Source: Bathynomus jamesi (Eukaryota; Arthropoda; Malacostraca; Isopoda; Cirolanidae). Taken from it: a DNA stretch of 64,000 nucleotides. The stretch spans positions 817,501 to 881,500 of the forward strand of contig JAJOZX010000918.1 in NCBI GenBank assembly GCA_023014485.1. Direction: 5' to 3'. Below the pieces are notes generated by a model, which did not search any database, had not been told where the DNA came from, and was given only the letters and a program-made list of their open reading frames with translations. This document shows, piece by piece, positions 57,525 through 64,000 of the stretch (position 1 is the stretch's first letter; each line of letters opens with the position of its first letter). Position numbers and translations under genes: made by a program.

Positions 57525-57675
57525 AGAAGCAAAAGTGAAGACAGTATTCTTAGCATACTGCAAATTCTTATCTAGAATTATTATTAAGAAACTCAGTACT
57601 GAAAATAAAAAAATATTCAGAATATTGGAAATTAAATGTAAATCCTTTATAAAGACATAGGCTGATATCGACTTT

Positions 57676-57948
57676 CTATTATTATTATATTATATTATTA
57701 TTATTATTATTATTCTGAGAAGTCTACATTAATTTTGTATTGTTTTTTGTGTTTTTTGTGTTTTATGTTTTTTTTATTATTTATATTTTTAGAGAGGTTG
57801 AGTAGAGTAGGGTTGAGAGGTAGAGCAGAGTATGGTAGAGAGGGTAGGTAGAGTAGAGGTTGATAACAGAAAACTATGCAGATAAATATTCGCCTAAAAT
57901 AAAAACTGGAACAGACTGACATGATATTTGTAACAAAAATGTCATTCT
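57676..57948. repeat. Low-complexity spacer
   Basis: (TTA)n run, then TTTTTTGTGTT repeats (about 57,740-57,775) and a GA-rich AGAGTAG stretch (57,793-57,860). No gene. Confidence 0.6.
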
Positions 57949-58061
57949 TGTATATATACATTTTAACTGCAAATATGCAGTATAATTAACGTAAAGAACG
58001 ACGCTTGTATAGGAGAAATCCGCGCAAGATGAGGAGGGAGAACGAAACAAATGAAAAAATG

Positions 58062-58137
58062 AGGTAACCACACGGGAATCGAACCCAGGATCTTCCGATT
58101 GCCGGTCAGATATGATAACCATTACACCATGGGCCTC
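58062..58137 (-). tRNA. tRNA-like sequence (pseudo-tRNA or SINE head), copy 1
   Basis: A-box-like TGGTGTAATGG and B-box-like GGGTTCGATTCC are present at tRNA spacing. The T-arm pairs imperfectly in this copy (CCTGG/CCCGT). The anticodon stem TCTGA/TCGGA closes a seven-base loop CCGGCAA with GGC at the anticodon, but base 33 is C instead of T. The acceptor ends do not pair well, so a functional tRNA is unlikely. Confidence 0.5.
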
Positions 58138-58327
58138 ACTCGATCAAATGCCGTAATTCTCCTACATACGCACAGAAACCAATGCCCCAAGGGGGCACCT
58201 CCCGCATGCCGTACATTATATACATTTTAACTGCAAACACGCAGTATAATTAACGTAAAGAACGACTCTTGTATAGGAGAATATTCGGCGCAAGATGAGG
58301 AGGGAGAACGAAACAAATGAAAAAATG

Positions 58328-58403
58328 AGGTAACCACCCGGGAATCGAACCCGGGATCTTCCGATTGCCGGTCAGATATGATAACCATTACACCATGAGC
58401 CTG
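58328..58403 (-). tRNA. tRNA-like sequence, copy 2
   Basis: As copy 1, with an intact T-arm (CCGGGTTCGATTCCCGG). The sequence directly 5' of the tRNA differs from the other two copies. Confidence 0.5.
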
Positions 58404-58507
58404 CGTGTTTGCAATTAAAATGTATATAATGTACGGCATGCGGGAGGTGCCCCCTTGGGGCATTGGTTTCTGCGCGTATGTAGGAGAATTACGGCATTTG
58501 ATCGAGT

Positions 58508-58583
58508 GAGGCCCATGGTGTAATGGTTATCATATCTGACCGGCAATCGGAAGATCCCGGGTTCGATTCCCGGGTGGTTACCT
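58508..58583 (+). tRNA. tRNA-like sequence, copy 3
   Basis: As copy 2 but on the plus strand; it forms the right arm of the inverted pair with copy 1. Intact A and B boxes could give RNA polymerase III transcription. Confidence 0.5.
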
Positions 58584-58663
58584 CATTTTTTCATTTGTTT
58601 CGTTCTCCCTCCTCATCTTGCGCGGAAATATTCTCCTATACAAGCGTCGTTCTTTACGTCTTG

Positions 58664-58916
58664 TATATATATATTTCAAAATCGAAACTTTTATTTTTAA
58701 AATAAAGATTATAATATATTTCTACTGTTTTACAGGGAATATTTCTTAAGTGGGCTATTTACTTTATTTAATTTGTCCCTTAGTCTTTAGGCTTTACTGG
58801 GCTCTTAGCTTGACTGCAGTTAAAATATGTAATATATAATATTGGTTAAATTAATATTAAATAATATAAATTCATAGATAATGAGTATTAATTAATTTGG
58901 AATATACAGGATGAGC
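58664..58916. other. AT-rich spacer
   Basis: No gene or repeat structure is seen. Confidence 0.5.
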
Positions 58917-59010
58917 AAAAAGTCCCTGTGCACCTGTCCACTTCCAACACAGTGCAGGTACAGGTTCACTACTCTTCTTGCAGGTGCACAAGGACTTTTC
59001 GCTCACCCTG
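58917..59010. mobile_element. 94-bp MITE with mariner-like ends
   Basis: Ends CAGGATGAGCAAAAAGTCC and the complement of CAGGGTGAGCGAAAAGTCC, flanked by TA on both sides (58,915-58,916 and 59,011-59,012). The inverted repeats run on through TGTGCACCTG, leaving a very short centre. Confidence 0.75.
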
Positions 59011-60160
59011 TACAAACGAACTATCAGAGTTATAAATACGACGTATACTAAAACTTAAATCATTATTATAGATATGATACAAATACAGTACAAGTAATAC
59101 AGTAATATATATTTAATCCTAAATTTTTATTAGTATTCCATTATTAAAAGAGATTACAACTTGTTTTTAAACATAACTTTAGAAATATTTTTTATATCAG
59201 TACTTAACTCACTCCCTAATTTTAAATCCAACGAAAATGGGTGATTTTGGGGATGAGACAATCTAAATTGAGGAATAACATGCTTCGATCTACTCTTAGT
59301 CTGCATGGTATGATTGAATTTCTTGATGAGTTAAAAAGTAATTAATGATTTTGTTCATACATTTGTAAATAAAAATAAAAGGTACCCTTTTTACTGATAC
59401 AGATTGATATCTATTGGACAAGGAACCATATAGTTTGTAAAGTAAAATTTTATTTGAACTGGATCGTAGTTTTTATTTTATGAGCCAATAAAATGTGAAA
59501 AAATAGTTTAGGTACTAGGCCACATTACATATCCCGGTATACTGTATAGCAGGAGTTTCCAACTTTCTTAGGTCGACGAAACACATTTTTCTACCATGCT
59601 TTTCGAAGTACAACCATTACGAAGGAAAGAAGGTGCGCATACCACTAATCAAGACGGTATGGAGGGGAATGTGATATTCACTCTTGAATTTTCAGCCTTA
59701 TCTAAAAAAATTATTTATTCTAGTGATTCTTGTGATATTCATCAACATTTGTACTGATTCAAAATTTTCATTTTGGCCTTGCACGTTATTGCTAAATAAT
59801 TTGAAAACTATTTGGACGGCAACTTGGACAGCATGCAAACTCGCAGTCAGAAAGGTTGCGGATCATTCATTTACAACTAATATAACTTTTGAAAACATAG
59901 TCATGAAAATAATTATCAATTAGTAAGCTGCGTATCTATAACCCTCTTGTGTACCACCTAAAAGAGCTCAACGGACCACTGGTGGTACGCCTACCACAGG
60001 TGGCGATTCAAATCCCAGATATCAGGATTTCTCTTCATACTATTTAAACTAAAAAGGACCCTTCCTCAAAACGCACTCCTTATCCTATATTATTCCTTCA
60101 TCCATTCACATTTATTGTATTGCATTACAACATGGGGTAGCTCAAAGAAATATATAAAAC
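59011..60160. other. Spacer without a supportable gene
   Basis: AT-rich. A short segment at about 59,948-60,010 (GTACCACC and GGTGGTACG pairs) can fold. The 79-codon frame at 59,684-59,923 is hydrophobic and AT-biased with no family match visible. Confidence 0.5.
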
Positions 60161-60299
60161 ATCATTTAGGATAGTAGTATGCCCACAAAAGGGTGTGGAG
60201 TGCAATGCAATTGCATAATATTACGTAATGTTGCAAGAGTGTCACCCCCACCCCCTTTGTTGCAAGAGTGCCGCCCCGCCCCCCCTTTGTTGGGAAAAA

Positions 60300-60303
60300 T
60301 AAT

Positions 60304-60339
<36 letters not shown>

Positions 60340-60845
60340 CAAATTGGGGTTGCAAGGGGCATACAACTTAGAGGCGGAGTTCTCCCCCAAGCTATTCCCC
60401 CACAAAGGGCCAGAAAGAAAGAGAGAGAGAGCGTGAGAGAGTACGGGCCTTTGTTGCCAACCCCAAATTGGGATTGCAAGGGTCATGCAACTTGGAGGCG
60501 GAGTTCTCCCCCAAGCTATTCTCCCCCAAAGGGCCAGAGAAAAAGAGAGAGAGAGAGAGAGAGAGAGGAAGAGAGAAAGAGGGGTATGGAACTTGGAGGC
60601 GGAGTTCTCCCCCAAGATATTCCTCTCAAAGGGCCAGAAAGAGAGAGAGAGTACGGGCCTCTGTTGCCAACCCCAAATTGGGGTTGCAAGGGGCATGCAA
60701 CTTAGAGGCGGAGTTCTCCCCCAAGCTATTCCCCCCAAAGGGCCAGAAAGAAAGAAAGAGAGAGAGAGAGAGAAAGAGGGGTATGCAACTTGGAGGCGGA
60801 GTTCTCCCCCAAGCTGAACCCCCCAAAGGGTTATACCTAACCTAA
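60300..60845. repeat. Minisatellite of about 75-122 bp units with (GA)n tracts
   Basis: Five units, each with ACTTGGAGGCGGAGTTCTCC (starts near 60,369, 60,489, 60,591, 60,709 and 60,787), then CCCAAGCTATTC, CAAAGGGCCAGA and a GA tract of variable length. CCAACCCCAAATTGGG links some units. All six frames give long but repetitive ORFs that should not be annotated as genes. Confidence 0.85.
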
Positions 60846-60984
60846 GAGGCCTTTATGGGTGGGGAAGGGGTTTCCTCACCACCCAAAGGGCCATTAAAAA
60901 GAAAGGACCAGAGGTCCTTGCTCGGGCGGCTGCCCGAGCTCTTATGAGAATCTTCTGCCATACACCGCCTCTTATACAGTCCCA

Positions 60985-61100
60985 AACTGCCAGTTGGCTG
61001 CGTTGCCAGATAACGCCATGTATTTAATTCATCAGCCAATAGAAGGCTGAGTTGCCAGATAGCGCAATGTATTTACTTCATCAGCCAATAGAAGGCTGAA
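60985..61100. repeat. 54-bp tandem duplication
   Basis: GTTGCCAGATAACGCCATGT and GTTGCCAGATAGCGCAATGT, each followed by TTCATCAGCCAATAGAAGGC. No gene. Confidence 0.75.
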
Positions 61101-61104
61101 CTGC

Positions 61105-61790
61105 CAGTTTGCGTTTCACACCACACTAGACCTACAGTTTAACATGGAATTAAAATACACCTCGGCAGGGAATGATTGACATCTCTTTCACATCAACCCA
61201 CCGAATTGCTCATTTTGACAAAGATTAAGGTTTTCACACCACCCTATACCTACAGTTTAACATGGAATTAGAAATACACCCCGGCAGGGAATGATTGACA
61301 TCTCTTTCACATCAACCCACCGAATTGCTCATTTTGACAAAGATTAAGGTTTTCACACCACACTAGACCTACAGTTTAACATGGAATAGGAAATGCACCT
61401 CGGCAGGGAATGATTGCATCTCTTTCACATCAACCCACCGAATTGCTCATTTTTACAAAGATTAAGGTTTCCACACCACACTAGACCTACAGTTTAACAG
61501 AATTAGAAATACACCTCGGCAGGGAATGATTGTCATCTCTTTCACATCAACCCACCGAATTGCTCATTTTGACAAAGATTAAGGTCTTCACACCACACTA
61601 GACCTACAGTTTAACATGGAATTAGAAATACACCTCGGCAGGGAATGATTGCTCACTCTTTCACATCAACCCACCGATTTGCTCATTTTGACAAAGATTA
61701 AGCTTTTCACCCGCATTAGACCTACAGTTTAGCATGGAATCAAAAATACATCTCGTCAGGGAATGATTGCTAGCTCTTTCACATCATAAT
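61105..61790. repeat. Satellite-like array, six units of about 119 bp
   Basis: Each unit has TAGACCTACAGTTTAACATG, CTCGGCAGGGAATGATTG, TCTTTCACATCAACCCACCG and TTGCTCATTTTGACAAAGAT. Units start near 61,111, 61,231, 61,350, 61,470, 61,588 and 61,706. Unit divergence is low for the inner copies and higher for the last. Confidence 0.9.
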
Positions 61791-62574
61791 TTGATTGAGA
61801 TAATTCAAGCTCATATACAGGACCTACATTGTCTATAAGATCTTTGGCGCGTGGAACATGCGGCCTTCAGAAGATGTGAACATCTGCTCTGTGGACCAGT
61901 TCAAGAAAATGGATAGGCCAAACCTTGCGATGTAGGAATATTTTTCCATGGAAAGTAACCACTGATACAGCCTTGGTACGGATTTCAATGCTTATTGAGG
62001 CACTTCTTGTCCTTGTATCTCCCTCATGTACACCTACATTGTGTCCGACAACACAGAAACTCCAAAATTGTTGTGAAAGATGCAAAAGTGTAATGACAAA
62101 AATAGAACAGCTTCAGAGTTCATTCACACCATGCGTACACTTATCTCGTGTACACTGTGTACACCTTCCACATTGTGTCCGACACACTATTTTTTTTCTA
62201 CGCGAGAGAATACACATCTGAAATCCACAGCTTGCACCGCTCAACTGAGTACGCAGGGGTAGAGATATCCCGAGGTAGTAGCAGGATTCACTTTTTTTAG
62301 GCGTAAATGGCTTGTTCAGGTTGAGTTGTCAGATACCACTTTTTATTTTAACTGTTCAGGTATAGATTATTATGGAGAGTTACCAGATACCCCTTTTTAT
62401 TTTAATTGTTCAGGTATACATTATTAGGTTGGCCAGATTGTACCAATTATTTAATTAATTCTTAAAAGTTGGCTTAGAATGCCGCTAGTAGGTTTAGCAG
62501 GCGTAACCAACCATTTGGTATAATTGTTTACAACCAAAAGAATTAAATAAAACAACATTACATCATTCTATTTA
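61791..62574. other. Unassigned region with short duplicated motifs
   Basis: TTGTGTCCGACA-type text occurs at 62,040-62,050 and 62,174-62,185, each near GTACACCT. The segment TTTCTACGCGAGAGAATACA (about 62,193-62,212) is nearly the same as the block directly upstream of the start of the ORF at 63,969. A minus-strand frame of 72 codons (62,085-61,867) has ordinary composition but no recognisable family. TACCACTTTTTATTTTAACTG repeats occur at 62,333-62,410. Confidence 0.45.
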
Positions 62575-62945
62575 TTATAAATATATAGAAAATAAATATA
62601 CATTTGAATGATCAATTAAAAATAATAAGTTTAAGAAATATGAACGTGGAATATGCATATAATCAAAAATATATCCGTCAATATAACAGTACAGGAGAAA
62701 TATATATATACACACACAATTATGGAGATATATAGAAAATAAATTGGAATGATCAAAATACAAAAATAAAAATAAGAAATAATATAACCATCAACATAGC
62801 AGAAATATATACACACAACTAAATAAATAAACACATACACTTTATCTTCTACCGCGCAACATAAAAAATAAGAAACAATATAACCATCAATATAGCAGAA
62901 ACACACACACACAAATATGTTAATTATATACATACATTTCACATT
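62575..62945. repeat. AT-rich, imperfectly repeated sequence
   Basis: ATATAGAAAATAAAT and AACCATCAATATAGCAGAAA motifs recur every 60-100 bp between 62,583 and 62,910. Frames here are low-complexity and unlikely to be genes. Confidence 0.6.
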
Positions 62946-63290
62946 TTATTTCAAAATCCTAATCTCGCACTTATTCGAGTCTACAATTACATCATTATTG
63001 CTCTGCATTACGCAGTATACGCGGTTTAATAATATTTCACCGCTTAAAGTATAGGAAAACCTGTACTCGATATGATGGGCCTTCATATCGTTCAGTACTA
63101 TTTTTGTTCCCACTTTACATCCGGTTGGTAAGTTATCTTTAAATACGGCTAGAATACAATCAAAAGCACGCAGAAAAAGCTCATCGTTAGCCACATTATT
63201 AAACACAAGTTTATAAACACCCCTTTCCAATCGAGGGTTTATTTCTACCGACCCGAGCTTTTCAATCGTGAACTCATCTTCACTCATCAT
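62946..63290 (-). CDS. Hypothetical 114-residue protein, possible integrated-virus gene
   Basis: A complete intronless frame starting with two ATGs (MMSEDEFTIEKLGSVEINPR) and ending in TAA. The composition is normal for a folded protein, with alternating hydrophobic residues suggesting beta strands. There is no signal peptide or membrane segment and no domain is recognised. It lies 88 bp downstream of the next ORF on the same strand; an AT-rich ATATAA box lies about 60 bp upstream of its start. Tight same-strand spacing without introns is unlike the transporter gene in this window and more like a compact viral or selfish-element genome. A host origin cannot be excluded. Confidence 0.6.
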   Translation of the reverse strand: MMSEDEFTIEKLGSVEINPRLERGVYKLVFNNVANDELFLRAFDCILAVFKDNLPTGCKVGTKIVLNDMKAHHIEYRFSYTLSGEILLNRVYCVMQSNNDVIVDSNKCEIRILK

Positions 63291-63378
63291 AGCGGTAATT
63301 GAAATAATCTTCTAAGTCGTTACGACAACTCTCGTTATAGGCAGTTATATTTTTTTTACCACTCACCATTTCCACAAA

Positions 63379-63969
63379 CTAAACATCTTCACACTCCGGC
63401 GCACTATTTGAGAGGAACATATGCCCATATTTTTCCTTTTTATTTAACAGACGATACTCCTCTCTAAAGTCAGCTAAAAACTCACGCAGGGCACTAGCAA
63501 CAACCTCACTACGAACCTCATCATGATATACATTAATACAGTGGTGAAAATACTTAAGATTGTCCATGATGACGAGATTCACATTTTCAACCGAAGTGTA
63601 CGAGTACTCGAAATGGTGTAGCATGATATAATACCATTTATCACACCACTTATCCACAAGGCTCAATATCCATATCTGCTGCTTCTCTTCTGCAGGCGCT
63701 GTTTCTTTTACTTCACGGTATATGTGAGACTTTATAAAGCTTAGGTCTACAGCATACTTCAATACATCGTCTGTGCAACGAAAGCCTACAACGCTCTCAC
63801 CAGAACAACCATAGAGTATTTGTACATCTTGATCCTTCTCACGATCCAATGTGGTTTTAAAAGAGGCAAAGGAGGGAGGAATAGGAAGTTTTCCGGTATC
63901 CACCACATCTTGACACTTTGCTGAATACCATTTCATAAACGTTGAATAAGCAATATTAAAGGTAGCCAT
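63379..63969 (-). CDS. Hypothetical 196-residue protein, possible integrated-virus gene
   Basis: A complete intronless frame from ATG (63,967-63,969) to TAG. The N-terminus is MATFNIAYSTFMKWYSAKC. The protein is rich in aromatic residues and cysteine (WCDKWYYIMLHHFEYSYT near the middle) with predicted helices and a K/E-rich end; there is no transmembrane segment or signal peptide, and no family I recognise. The 5' leader CAGACGTGTATTCGCCCGCG lies within 30 bp of the start and has a near-copy at about 62,193-62,218. The start is supported by this leader and by the lack of upstream in-frame sequence before the window edge. Function unknown. Confidence 0.6.
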   Translation of the reverse strand: MATFNIAYSTFMKWYSAKCQDVVDTGKLPIPPSFASFKTTLDREKDQDVQILYGCSGESVVGFRCTDDVLKYAVDLSFIKSHIYREVKETAPAEEKQQIWILSLVDKWCDKWYYIMLHHFEYSYTSVENVNLVIMDNLKYFHHCINVYHDEVRSEVVASALREFLADFREEYRLLNKKEKYGHMFLSNSAPECEDV

Positions 63970-64000
63970 TTTCTTCTACGCGGGCGAATACACGTCTGAG
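63970..64000 (-). promoter_or_regulatory. Repeated leader motif upstream of the 196-residue ORF
   Basis: CAGACGTGTATTCGCCCGCG then TAGAAGAAA on the minus strand, directly before the ATG. A similar block (CAGATGTGTATTCTCTCGCG then TAGAAAAAA) lies at about 62,193-62,218. Conservation suggests a shared promoter, leader or repeat end. Its role is inferred only from position. Confidence 0.35.

Larger units (their letters stand above)
56691..57675. repeat. Inverted pair of Penelope-like element ends
   Basis: The segment 56,691-57,153 is repeated in reverse as 57,317-57,675, with differing (TTA)n lengths. The loop between them (57,154-57,316) is a copy of the GIY-YIG region in minus orientation. 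Landmarks mirrored are AGTCGATATCAGCCTATG at the outside, the hammerhead-like motif, and TTCTTGATNGTAAGTTTGAT. Penelope-like elements often carry such inverted partial copies. Confidence 0.8.
57975..58663. repeat. tRNA-derived repeat: inverted pair plus a third copy in the loop
   Basis: Segments 57,975-58,250 and 58,403-58,663 are reverse complements and each has one tRNA-like core with identical flanks (GAACGACGCTTGTATAGGAG, ATGAGGAGGGAGAACG). Between them lies another core (58,328-58,403) in the same direction as the first. It may be a SINE family or remnants of a tandem tRNA-like cluster. The shared flanks extend well past the tRNA part. Confidence 0.75.

Noticed and set aside
58062..58583. 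Functional tRNA genes
   Set aside because: Acceptor stems do not pair, position 33 is not T, and the copies share long non-tRNA flanks, which fits a tRNA-derived repeat.
58523..58705. Small ORFs starting MVIISDRQSEDPGFDSR near each tRNA-like core
   Set aside because: They are translations through the tRNA-derived repeat and do not reflect a protein gene.
60162..60845. Several overlapping ORFs of 85-190 codons in multiple frames
   Set aside because: All arise from the GA-rich minisatellite; the peptides are the repeat unit translated again and again in every frame.

Overview
This is a eukaryotic, almost certainly arthropod, genomic window dominated by mobile elements. Evidence for an arthropod is the (TTAGG)n telomere-type tracts at about 26.87-26.98 kb and 27.94-28.09 kb, the mix of CR1-like, Vingi-like, Penelope, BEL/Pao, hAT and mariner-like elements, and very dense (AT)n, (TTA)n and (GA)n microsatellites. 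A decapod crustacean or similar repeat-rich arthropod would fit, but the species cannot be named from the sequence. Nothing here is organised as a bacterial operon.

Layout. 0-6.1 kb: a palindromic MITE, a decayed CR1-like LINE ('LINE A') and a hAT element with broken transposase. 6.1-9.4 kb: AT-rich DNA, two weak candidate host exons, a 170-bp perfect palindrome, a MITE and a mariner-like deletion derivative. 9.43-24.67 kb: one 15.2-kb spacerless palindrome; each 7.6-kb arm carries the 3' half of a BEL/Pao retrotransposon, a 3' fragment of LINE B and a small foldback element. 24.7-28.8 kb: GC-rich tandem repeats, a hAT MITE, a LINE C fragment split by an element holding TTAGG tracts, and a second long-inverted-repeat element with a TTAGG array. 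28.8-46.9 kb: LINE C copies in both orientations, LINE B interrupted by LINE A, a second mariner copy that itself carries a hAT MITE, another phrase-built palindromic element, and a decayed hAT transposase. 50.1-52.4 kb: the only convincing host gene, four 3' exons of a proton-coupled oligopeptide transporter (SLC15/POT family, minus strand). 52.6-57.7 kb: a Vingi-like LINE with a 2A-like peptide, then inverted Penelope-like fragments with hammerhead-like motifs. 57.9-58.7 kb: three tRNA-derived repeats, two arranged as an inverted pair. 60.2-61.8 kb: two minisatellite arrays. 62.9-64.0 kb: two intronless, closely spaced minus-strand ORFs of unknown function that may come from an integrated large DNA virus or another selfish element.

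How the parts relate. Most ORFs are retrotransposon or transposase remains. Nesting gives a relative order: LINE A jumped into LINE B; a hAT MITE jumped into a mariner derivative; a TTAGG-bearing element jumped into LINE C. Several different elements take the form of foldbacks (head-to-head ends), including three that carry Penelope/hammerhead-like hairpins. The 15-kb palindrome may be real or a long-read foldback artefact, and this should be settled before its two arms are counted as separate copies.
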